DNA from: Brienomyrus brachyistius
Lineage: Eukaryota; Chordata; Actinopteri; Osteoglossiformes; Mormyridae
Length of the DNA stretch: 64,000 bases
Assembly (NCBI RefSeq): GCF_023856365.1
Contig: NW_026042395.1
Location: 1-64,000 of the forward strand
Direction: 5' to 3'
Position numbers and translations under genes: made by a program. The notes beneath the pieces are model-generated. The model was not told where the DNA came from, did not search any database, and saw only the letters and a program-made list of their open reading frames with translations. Each line of letters begins with the position of its first letter. Positions within the stretch are counted from its first letter, which is position 1. This document shows, one piece after another, positions 33,401 to 44,441 of the stretch.

Positions 33401-36400
33401 ATCCTCTTTAAACATTAAGATGGACTTCATTGATCTCAGAGGGAAAATTCTGGTGTACAGAGCAGTAAAAACATAAAATAAAATATGTTGGAAAAAACTG
33501 AATAGAGATAGTATAAATAAATATTAACAATGGAAATAATAAATTATAATTCATATATTAGAAAATTGTGACATTTTCAGTGTCTTAAATATTCCTGTAA
33601 TAAATAGTATTATATTTGTTGTGCACATACCAATAACGAAAGAAATGGTGCTATGCTGCTATGCTGGGGCAGAAGGCGATACAGGGGCGGGGCCACATGG
33701 GGCAGCAGCTGGAAGCTGATTGGCCCCCTAGTGCACTCTCCCCTGTCACTTACCAATTTAAAACATATTATTGGTTAATGATAAGTTTGCCCTCCCTGTA
33801 TGAATTATGGGTCGTGTGGAGCAGAGGTCTGACCTGGTTTCGCACGTTGAGGCAGAAGGCCATGTCGGGATCGAGGGTTCCAGACTGGTACAGGTTCTCA
33901 GCTATGAGGTCGGTTCTGAGGATGGTGGCCTTCACCAGGTACACACTGGTTATGTAGGGAACATTCCAGATCCCGCTGAAGAAGGGAATTTGCAGAGAGA
34001 GTATGTGAGGAAGAGTCGGTTTGGTCCACCTGTCTTATCCTGGGATTCTATGATTATTTTCTATGCAGCTCTCAGTATTGTGGCATAATTTATAATCCAG
34101 CGCAGTCAACGATCAAGATGCCAACCATGAGACTCACAGATTTCAGCGTTTTTTTTTTCCCCACTTGTGATTATGTTGCTGAATGTGTCACACGGGTGTC
34201 GGCATGTTTAACAGCCTCAGAAGGTTCAGAAGCATGAATTTGTCTATTTTAAGAGTGTGACTTACACCCTGAGACCCTGCACGATGTCCACATAGTCTTC
34301 GGACCTGGCATAGTACCCGTCCGCCCCCAGGGCACCCCAGAAGTTTGTCCACAGTCTGCCAGGCCGGGTGATCATGGGGGCAATTATAGGCCTGTAGGGG
34401 TAGCAGAAGAGAGGGCAAATATCACAAGACCATAACACACTCACACACACACACACACAATTCTGAGGCCTGGCAATGAGCGAGGACTAAGAGGCTGACC
34501 GGTCAGTCTTCTTGGTGATGGATTCCCCAGCCCAGGGCAATAATCACACTCAGTGAGCTAGATTACACTCGATTAGTGTTTAGATTACACTTCATTAGCG
34601 TTCTAAAGGTGTCAGCTGCTAGGGGAATAAAAAGCATGACCACAACGAGGTGGCTGTGTTAATGCTGGTCTTCTAGTGCAGTGTTTCTGGGGGGGGGGGG
34701 GGGGTCGCAAAGCAAAAATGGGTCAGGAGAATATTTTCATTAGGGCGGGGAGATTGTGATTTAATCTCCCCCCACCCCCATTGATATCTGTTGCAGCCGC
34801 TATGTCCAGAAATCTATACAATAGATATATAGTATACATACACTACATTATATCATATGCTATATTAAACTATATAAATTATACTGTATATAGTGTATTT
34901 ATATAGTGTATATAGTGTATTAGTGTATTTTCCACTTATTCCAGGTTGATAATCCTGTGGTCATTATTCTTGTGCTGAATTTTATATGCTCTACTTACTG
35001 TATCAGTGAAGTCATTTTAAATAAAAAAATGGCAAAATAATTTAACATTTATGAATGAGTTTTATTATCCACATTAGAAGATGCACTGGGTCACAGAGCT
35101 CAGACTACCTATCACTAAAATATAATAAAGGATTTACCTTACTGATCCCAGACAACGTCGTTCATGTTTTACTTACTGGTTCTGCTCAATTAGAATTCGG
35201 AGACTGTCTGTGTTCTTCAGAACCACTTCCACATCCAAGCTGAAGAAATACTCGCAGTCTATGTCCTGCCGGCAGATGTCACTAGAGGGCACCAGAGATA
35301 CATACAGATAAAGTCCTTATACAGTGATGCCTGCGGTTCACAAATGCTATGGCCTACGAACAATTTGGTTCCCGACCAAAAATTCATGCCAGAACATCCG
35401 GTGCTGTGCTTGTGGTCTGAAAAAAGTGCATTGGTTCGCGTACAAAATTTGGTTGATGAACAGATTCTTGGACCAGATTCCTGTGTTATACTAGTGTAGC
35501 ACCAGCGGGGCGCATGTTCCAGCATGCCCTGCATGCAATTGTAAATAGAAGACCACAGCAGGCACCCAACGAGCACCGAACCCAGATAAACAGATGGGAA
35601 ATTGTCAGACGCCGAACTGTAAGATGCACGGACGGTGGAAGATTTACGGTGGAAATACACGCGAGGATCGGACGGATACACACAGGACACGGACAAACAC
35701 ACACGCGACAACAGGGAAATGCAACTATTATCGTTAACAACAATACAAGGGTTAAGGACTGTTAATAAAGAGCATGATTTCCCCGGTAAGCAGGTCTCCA
35801 TGTCTCTCTGCTTCCGCGATGCCTCGGTCCGCCCGTTGCCACACTATATTGTGTTTTTCTTTGCGTTTAAGTTTTTACTATAAAAACAAGAAAATTAATT
35901 AACAAAAATTATTATTTGGTAGGCTTGTGAATGAATCAATCGAATCTCAATGCTTTCTTGTGGGAAAAATTGCCTTGGTTCGCGTACAAATTGGTTCGCG
36001 ACCACTTTCCTGGAATGGATAGCGCCCGTTAACCACAGGCACCACTGTACCAAGAAAGAGATGGTAAATTTTAAAAAATAATACATTTTCGTAATTTTTT
36101 TTACATTAAGTTTTAAAATGTTATTGTCGTTCTCTTAGCCCCAACATGCACATAAATTCAGTTTTGTGTTGTTCTCTGCATGAACAGCTTGCGGGACACT
36201 TACATTCCTAAATTGCGCGATGCGGCACTGTCCATCTCCACCTCCGGACCAATCACCTTCACGGCCCGGTACTCCTTCTGATGACCTTGCAGGAAGGAGC
36301 TGACGTGCTGCTCATGGTGCGGCTCCTATGTTTCAGTTTATAAGCAAACCATTAACCTAATCATCCTAAACCAACATGTTAAGTGTTTACAGACATTCAT

Positions 36401-39400
36401 TCACGGTTATGTTGAACCTTACTCCACTGCAGTCTGCCTCTCCTCATAAAATCTATCCTCAATGCCTCCCTTTAACCAATCATATCCAGGACCTTCCCAG
36501 TATTCTGACACTGGCCCTGCTGCCTCCCACCTTGCATACCTTTACTTACATTCCATACATTCCAGTCCCTCCAACCTGATGGAACTAAGTTATAACAATT
36601 CACAATGAAAATCGTCAAATTTCAGAGCTAAGCCCCATCAGACAGCCTCTCAAATCCTTGTCATTACTTTCTCCTGGCTCCTATAACTTGCAAGGTGACA
36701 TTCTTCCAAGACAAACCAAATATGAGGTTTAGGAGAGAGTAGAGACTCCAGAGCAGAGGTAGACAGCTCCCACACTGGAGTACCGGTATCCAGCAGGTTC
36801 TCTATCCTACCTGCTCTCTGATGAATTACACCTGATCTCAGGCAGATAGTCATTTATTAAGCAGGACAGAAAAGCGACACTCCAGCATCCGGGTTGCCTA
36901 CCCCTGCCCTACATGCTGTTCTCTACCTTCTCCTGAATCTCCACTTTGCATCACAGAAAAAGTAGCTAACATTAGCAGCCATTTCTCCTGACCAAGCATG
37001 GCAGATGTCTGCTCTCCTCCTCCATCTCAGCCCGACACAGAAATCTCAGTGTGAATACTATCCTACCACCCACCCACCAAACTGTCGAAGCTGTGTTTGA
37101 CTAATTAACAAAGCATGACGATGTTCTCAATGTGTCACATTTGATTACTGCACACATTAGTTTGGCAGCATGTCAGCTGTGCAGGATGTTAGTAGCTATA
37201 GGCATCACTTTATCTTATAATAAATATTTATTAATACTCCATTTCACTGATATCAGCACACATGCACACTTTATTATCCTGGGAGTTTTACTTACACAAA
37301 AATGCTCTGAGGGCAGAAGGAAAAATGATTGGTTCAAAGAGAAAACCAATCAGATTGTAGAGGAGGTGCTTGTACCCACCTCCTCTACAACCTGATTGGT
37401 TTTCTCTTTGAACCAATCATTTTTCCTTCTGCCCACAGTACATTGTTGTATAAGTAACACTCCCACGAGCACATTTTTCATCAACTTATTTTGGACAAAA
37501 GTGCAACCATTGAAAGGCCAAGCCTTGCCGCTGCAGAAATGCGCTGTGCGGAGATGACAGTCGCACTGAGCCATACGACCCCGGGGGCGGAGCAGACACT
37601 GGAATGGCATTAAGGCGGCGTCGCTCACTTGGTTGTAGATGAAGAGCTTGAGCCGGTCCTTGGGGTACTTCAGGTCCAGCAGGCGCTCAAAGAACACAGA
37701 GACGAAGGGGGTTGGCTGCTGTATGAAGATCCCGATGACCACCAGGGGATAGTCGCTCTCCTGCAGCAGAAACATTTTCAAGCTGGAATGCTGCAACCTG
37801 AATGATAAAACCTCTGAAGATCATTTGCAGAGTAAATGCAAGAACGAGTCATATGTATCGCAATAAATGATAATCGTATTAGCCATGCCGTTCTGCTTGG
37901 AGGGCATGACCCCAGCAAAGCATTTACTAGGCATTGATTTAGCATTTCTTTGAGCCAAAATGAATTTAATTATTTTTCCAGTCATTCAAATTCAGCTTCT
38001 TGTGGGGTGTGGCCACATTTAAAACTGTAGTTATGTTTCATGAATGTTCTCTGATGTTCCGTCCATGTCTCTATCCTTCCAGCCAAATGCTACACAACTT
38101 TCACTTTCATACACTCTGTATATATGACCTGGATGTTTAGACCCAATCGGTTCAGGTCAGTGTGCAGGTCAGCAGCACTGAACCCAGTCACTCGGCTTCA
38201 AATCACAACAACAGAGCTCTGGAACACTCCAGAAAGGAAGCTGACCCACCTTTAGCCCTGAGAGTGCCCGCTGGTCCTGGTCACAGATGGTGCAGCCCGT
38301 CTCAAAGGTCCACGTCCTGGGAATGTAGTTGCCGAGGTAGTTTATCTGGAGCTGAAACATGGCCACACTCCATGCTTAGACACTCACTGCTATGCCACGC
38401 ATCACACAACATTCACTAGAGATGGAAAAATACATAAATATATAGATAAATAAAATACAACTGGATATCCAGTTAACACAAATGTTAGAACACCGTAATG
38501 AATGTACCACGAATCCCACTGCAAGCTACGCTAAGGCCGGAACATAGAACTATGACTTGTTACTATGCAAAGGGGCTTGTTCGCTGCTTAATTACAGCTA
38601 CTTACCTTCGTAGGTCCATTGCCGTGCACAGTGACAGGCAGGGTGTCATAGATGAGGTTCCTGGCCCGGACCCGTCCATCCTCAAACTTCAGAACCACCT
38701 CATCTAAAGAGCGATCACAGGACAGCAGGGCGGGTCATGCCAGAACATCTGTGCTATGCTTCATTCCCAAAAGCAACGATAACGTCCATTAAAGATCTCA
38801 AGGCGTCTCAATTAGGTTTCTGCTAAACCTTTTATAACAATATTATGTTTTAATTTGATAATATTATTAAATATTATATTTTATTACACTTTTATTGCTT
38901 TTACCACCCCCACTTTTATATTTATTTACTAAGTTTAACTATTACGTAAGAGATGTTAAATTACGCAACGTAACTTCATATAAAGCTGACCTATTCTTTT
39001 TTCACCTTAATCATGATTTAATATGTAATTGAAACAATATAGCACATTTGTAAAAAGGTGATGAAACAAAAAAATCCGCGAATGTCATAGGTCTACAGCG
39101 TACAAGTAAATGAGCATCTTCTGTGGAAGAACTCTAAAGTAGAGAGAAAGTGTGTAACTGGGGCCTTTTGTACTGTTAGGTAAATGTCGATGTTAGCATT
39201 TCTCTCCTGCTCTCACAACGCTTATGTTCAGGAGCCAAACAGATGGTCGGGCACAGGAAGTTCCTGTGAAGTTCCTGTGACCTCAGCAGGTCCCAACTTT
39301 ATTTGAGTAGCCTCAAAGGAGCGCTGTGCTCCCTCCGCGTTCTCAGGCTCCCGCCGCTGCCCCGTTAAGCCCGCAGGAGGTGGCTCGCACCCCCCTGGCC

Positions 39401-42400
39401 CAGTCACAGTGTGTGTAATCAGGCGGATCTCCCAGGGAGCTCATAAATTCCACATGCAGGAGACACCCCATTCGCTGCAAGCCGTAATTGGCCAAGCACT
39501 GACGGAAGGGGGAGGGGCTGGGGGCTCATTAGCATGTCACGCTGTTTTCCACCTCCACGGAAACTCTCAAAAACACCCAAAAAAGCCAAAGCCGCCTTAA
39601 AGGGGAAGTCAGCACAAGGAGAACCAGAGGAAACAGAAAAAGATGATCCACATTACGAAGGGCCTTTAAAAGCAGGGAGGCACCCCTTGGGCCTCCTGAG
39701 TGTGCAGCTCTGTACGTCGCCTGTGCTAATTCCTCCCAGAATGCCGGCCAGGTTTCTCCCTGACAACTTTCTTCGCTGCCTAGTAATTACTGTTTTCAGA
39801 AAGTGTGACTGGTATGCAATTTAAAGAGCTAAATATACACATAGAAGCCTTACCCAGGGCTCCATAGAGGTTCTGAAACAATCTGCACTTATAGTCCAGT
39901 GTGATATTTATAGATTTCTGAAAGAAAAAAAAAGATCAAATGCATTTATTATACGCAAATGACTTACACCACACCATATTTAAAATAGACCATACATAGA
40001 TTACATCAATTAGCATACCAACCACCTAAAGTACAGCCAAGATGGAACAGAAAATATTGTTTAATTAAGCGCTTTTGTTTTTTTTCTTTAAGTGCAGTTC
40101 ATATCATCAGAGCATAAAACCACATAAAAAGTGAGTTTTCAAGAGCCATAAATGAAATATAAAATAAAAAATACCCTTTTCTCTGGGTCGATGAAAATCT
40201 TGGTGTAAAAAAGCTGATCACTTTCGTTGTCTTTTCCTGTCCAGTTTGCGACCAAAGCTTTGAGGTTCGGCACATAGCCAATGAATCCTGCAGGAAGACC
40301 ATAAACACAGAGAATGTCACCTCCAGGAACAGGTCGGAGCAGACTGAAGATAGCGTATTTAGCCAGGTCATCCAATGGCAGATGCTTTGGAGGGAATTAG
40401 TGAGGGCCAGTCCTTGTGAAATAAAAGCTTATGAACAGCCAACAACAAGACAAAACATTAGATTTGATCACAATCTTCATTACTTACGCAATTTGTAGCC
40501 AAACTTCAAAGAGCCGGGGAATGGACAATCGCAGTGACATGTAACTGTGACACCCTCAAGCAACAACGTAACGTTTGCGAGTGAAAGGCGAGCGGCACGT
40601 GCCTCCAGAGCTCAGGAACCTCTTGCCCTCCCTGACATGAGGGTACTTGTCCTCCAGGTGCCGGTCGGGCCAGATGACAGCCTCTGCTGAGAAAACCACC
40701 CGGTGCCGGGCCTGCTGGAACTTCTTCAGCATCTCCTGAGGACCGGATGCGAAAACCACGTCATAGCTGTGAGAGGTGGGGTGGGGAGGGGGGGCATGCA
40801 TTAACACATAATAATTAGCCGTGGGTTTTCAAAGGGCAAATGGATTCAAGGATTCAAAGGCTTTATTGTCATTTGAATAACTACAGTTCAATCAAGGCTG
40901 CTGCTAGACATTTTGGATTTTATGTTACATATTTTTAGGGCCCCTACCACTCAGAATAGCCTCCCTACAGACTGAAACAACATATAACGACGAAGAACAG
41001 TAAATAGAACACAATACAAACACAATATATAACGCCATTAAAGTTGGACAAGGTTATCTGTTGGTTACCTTTAACAAGCCCAAAGTAATTAATTCATGAT
41101 ACATCTTTACTACCACACTATACAACAGGCTTGACCACAGAGTGGATCACATCTCCTTTACCTGTCAATGAATAATATGATCTTGTCTTCCTCTTTCACC
41201 CCCTCAAGAGCGGATTTTAAGAGTCGGACCTTCTGGCCTCCTCCAGGTACAGACATGTAATCCCCGCCTCTCCATTTCTCACCCCTACCAAGCACCTTCA
41301 GAACCAAAATAAAAAATAAAATTCAATATTTACAAATCCCTCCACATTACTGCGACATATGACACCCTTAAGCATGTAAAACAATGATTTTCTCTGGCAC
41401 ACAAACGCGCCAATACATTTTCTAAAAGCAAACCAGAAAATCATTTTACCGTACCTTAATAGTGTAATTGAAATACCGTGCAGATCTCATAAAGCGCTTA
41501 AAACCTTCTGTTTCCTTGGTAGCTACCGTAAAAACCAGGAGTTTGTCTGGAAAACATGCAAAAAAATAAAAGTTCAAATTCATAATTCATATCTCACTCA
41601 AAAGCAGACTCAGATTTCCAGGTTTTGTACGTGCATCGACCGTACGCCTAGGCTCTTCCCTTATTGACAATCGTCCAAAGTCATTAATTCAGGATACCTT
41701 TCAATTATTTCCCATTTATAACCTGGCTTGTTCACTACCATGTGTCTCGTAGGGATTACACGTAATATTCTATATAACGCTTGCTGGATCTGTTGTATTT
41801 TTTTTTAGATTACCCAAATATATTTTAGCCAGCGTTTCAGTGTTCTTTTTAAAACATATTTTAATAAAAAATGTTGAGGCATTTTGGGTATTTCAAACGT
41901 AGTTGCAATATCACGAACGTAACAGAAAAAGATTATGAAGTGTCCGGCCGCAGCACTTAATTTAACACCGATGGTTTTATGGTTTGTTTGAAACGACCGG
42001 TCGGACAGTGGAGTCAAATAAACTTCCCAACGCCACAATGTAACTGTGCTTCGTACAGAAATGCACATAATTGGAAGAATCAGATACATGGACGGATTAA
42101 AGGCGTCCAGACTGCATTATAGTGTATGGCTCCCATTCTAACCCACCACACCATACAGACCACTGCCCACCGGCTCAAGTGACCGAAACATGGTTTTATT
42201 CTACTTTACAATGGCACTAAGAAATCGCACCGCATGCCGCTCTGAAACTCGGGTTATTAACAATCCCGTCCACGTCAGCAGCGCAGGAAACCTAAGGAAA
42301 ACTTCTCCTTCACCGATCCAACACCCACTTCTGCTTGTATGCTACTGGGTTATGAAACAGCCGATTGTGTCGCCTAGAGGTCTATATTAAAACATTTCCA

Positions 42401-42719
42401 ACGCATAAATGGCAACAGAGCTCGCACCCGCCCAGAACTACATATTGCTGGCACCGATTAACTTAAAGCTAATACTGACTGTGATAAGATAACTGTAACT
42501 GCTTATGCAGTCATATAAACGAACACAGCACGCTCTCTGTGTAAGACAGGCCTATTTTTTGCTTTACAATTTGCGCCTCATTTAGTGTTATATAAAGGGT
42601 CGGTTTTTCCTAAAAGCTCACTTACCTTCGGGTATTGAGGACTGTTGCTCGCAGTTTATATCTCCAAGCAAACAGCCTAGAGATATAACTGCACAAACCG
42701 AAATGATGGTAGTATGCAT
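30496..42719 (-). CDS. plod1: Procollagen-lysine 2-oxoglutarate 5-dioxygenase 1
   Basis: Nineteen exons, the human count: 42626-42719, 41455-41546, 41162-41295, 40603-40766, 40175-40287, 39854-39917, 38606-38703, 38250-38351, 37629-37760, 36204-36325, 35177-35281, 34266-34391, 33834-33975, 32683-32796, 32355-32420, 31848-31952, 31604-31750, 31182-31307, 30496-30651. Total 2,202 nt, 733 residues (human 727). A signal peptide of about 23 residues is followed by the glycosyltransferase-like half ([25 protein letters not shown]) and the C-terminal Fe(II)/2-oxoglutarate dioxygenase. Iron ligands His662, Asp664 (PHHDAST) and His714 (THYHEGL) and the 2-oxoglutarate Arg724 are present. The enzyme hydroxylates lysines of collagen in the ER lumen. 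Paralogue choice (PLOD1, not 2 or 3) rests on synteny with mfn2 and kiaa2013. Intron 4 uses a GC donor. Confidence 0.96.
32023..32037 (+). promoter_or_regulatory. CTCF-like motif
   Basis: CCAGCAGGTGGCGTA matches CCASYAGRKGGC. It is in the plod1 intron 31953-32354. Confidence 0.4.
32879..32997. mobile_element. hAT-like MITE, 119 bp
   Basis: Starts CAGTGTTTCCCAACCCGG and ends AAGAAACGCTG. Flanks CCATCTAA and CCATAAAA agree at 6 of 8 positions, an aged target duplication. In the plod1 intron 32797-33833. Confidence 0.7.
33415..33480. repeat. Retroelement fragment
   Basis: The block GACTTCATTGATCTCAGAGG followed by GAAAATTCTGGTGTACAG resembles the frequent fish LINE-tail motif 'actttattgatcccagagggaaattc'. 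In a plod1 intron. Confidence 0.35.
35322..36047. mobile_element. pogo/Tigger-like non-autonomous transposon with TA target duplication
   Basis: Left end CAGTGATGCCTGCGGTTCAC and right end the inverse of CAGTGGTGCCTGTGGTTAAC, each abutting TA (35320-35321 and 36048-36049). Subterminal words such as GGTTCGCGTACAAA occur in both halves. No transposase frame remains. It fills most of the plod1 intron 35282-36203 and its left end begins 40 nt upstream of an exon acceptor. Confidence 0.7.
37280..37467. mobile_element. Hairpin MITE with 58-bp near-perfect inner arms
   Basis: Inner arms 37311-37368 and 37377-37434 are reverse complements at 57 of 58 positions with an 8-nt loop. Weaker symmetry extends outward to TGGGAGTTTTACTTA / its inverse near 37281-37466. 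Each arm contains ATTGG and CCAAT words. It is inside the plod1 intron 36326-37628. Confidence 0.75.
40840..40915. repeat. Dispersed fish repeat fragment
   Basis: ATTCAAGGATTCAAAGGCTT followed by TATTGTCATTTGAATAACTA is a very common fish repeat word set. In the plod1 intron 40767-41161. Confidence 0.4.
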
Positions 42720-42940
42720 TCTTTAAAAGTGGATATATGCGGATCCCTTTCGTGGGGACAGGGGAGAAAAGCGTCTGCTGGCAACTTTCTCTTTCTTAAA
42801 GCGAAGTTACTCTCGTACAGTAAACTTAAGAGCCAGCCGAGATTTGCTCTCCACCCCTCCCTCGCACGCAAACCGTGGGCTCCCTCCCTCCCACGAATCA
42901 GCAGGATCTTCAGGGAACATTTTACAAGATTAAAAATATA
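42720..42940 (-). promoter_or_regulatory. plod1: plod1 5' UTR and promoter region
   Basis: Upstream of the plod1 ATG, on the minus strand, are GGGAGGGAGGGAGCCC and GCGAGGGAGGGGTGG, SP/KLF-type GC boxes, within 180 nt of the start codon. The exact transcription start is not visible. Confidence 0.4.
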
Positions 42941-44441
42941 AAGCTAGAAAATATATGATGGAATTTTACAATATATATTTATATATATTCTGAGATTTAC
43001 ATTTACCATTTATTAACCGTGAACATTGTTGCAAAATAATTATCGTTAAGTTCTTTAATTTAAAGCTCAATTTCATGTGAAATATTTAGACAGTACTGTC
43101 AATTATATTGATATTCTTAAAAAAATATTGTCAACGTTATGAATATTGTATGGGATAAATAGTAAACTTTTATTTAAAAAATGACCCAATGTACGTGACC
43201 CACTGCACGTACACGATCGAGAACTGGTTAGGGAGTATGTGCAGATGCTGATGCTTGTCTGCATACTGTTGCAAACAGATGTGGCCAGCTGTTTACTACC
43301 AAGCATTTAATGATATGCTACAGACCAACCAGTTATGTCCGTTATAAAATTTAGGCAATCAGACCGGAAAATGAAGTCTATGCTGCATATATATTTCAAA
43401 AAGCCCTCCTGTCTACAATCTTTTTGAATGAGGCACCCCCAAAATGAAAACAGACCAAATATAGGGACACACTTCCACGAATGTACGATGACATAAGTAA
43501 TTACCATTACTAAGTTTTCTACTAATTTTTTTCCGGGGTAGGGGTTCCTTTCGGATATTTATATTTTTCTCCTTTAAGTATTCGCACTTCGAGAATCGGA
43601 TGATATCACAGGTATTTCGTCACTTTACAAAATGCCTCTACATATCCCATGCAGCCACCGCACGCAGCCACCGCACGCAGCCCCAGGGTATTGCGAACCC
43701 AGCGATAAATGTCGTACAACGTACATCATTTAAGCAACAGGTTCAAAATACGGCAGCCAGCCATGTCGTAAATTACTACGTCGTAGTTTTCCCGACTTCC
43801 GGTTGTTAGCTTGTCCCTGATTTACGGCAATCAAGCGTCAGGTCGCACTGCGAAGAACAGGAACTGGTGTGATCGTGGGGGGGTAATGGAGGTCCAGCAA
43901 ACCCTGACCAGGAAAAGGGCTGCTGAATATGCGACAAAGTGAAATTAAAGCAAGACAAGGTTGTTATGGATGACGCAAAGACTTAAAATGTGAGATAAGT
44001 AGAATGTGCCCTGTTTCGCAGTCTGACAAGCTAGCTAGGAAACCAGCTGAAGTCTGTTTATTTTGCGTGTATTTGAAGTTAACAGTTGACTCTCCGCTTT
44101 CATTATATAGAGCAGCTTAGTATTTCCTCGAAAGTCAAATGGACAGAATAATGTAATTTTATTCTGTTCCATTTGCAGTGTACGCCTTATCAACAGCTGA
44201 TTGGTTTAAGTATCGTAGCTAGACTAGCAACAGTAAAGAAAGTCGTCAGTAAAAGGTGTTTTTGTGCAACTAATTAGCTGAGTTTTTCACTGGAAACTGT
44301 AAATGCACTTGCCATTTTAAACATTTCTGTCTAATTTTTGGTGGCAAGATACCCAGTTCTCTGATATTGCCTCCGTGAAACACAACGCAAGGAAAGACAC
44401 AGAGCGTGTTTTTGTAACTTCTGCATGTTGAATAAATTAAA
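42941..44441. other. Intergenic between plod1 and kiaa2013, including the kiaa2013 promoter
   Basis: Divergent gene pair with 1.7 kb between start codons. Most is AT-rich. A short tandem of GCAGCCACCGCAC lies at about 43651-43681, and an ETS-like ACTTCCGG at about 43795-43802 in a CpG-bearing stretch may mark the kiaa2013 promoter. No other gene was seen. Confidence 0.45.
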
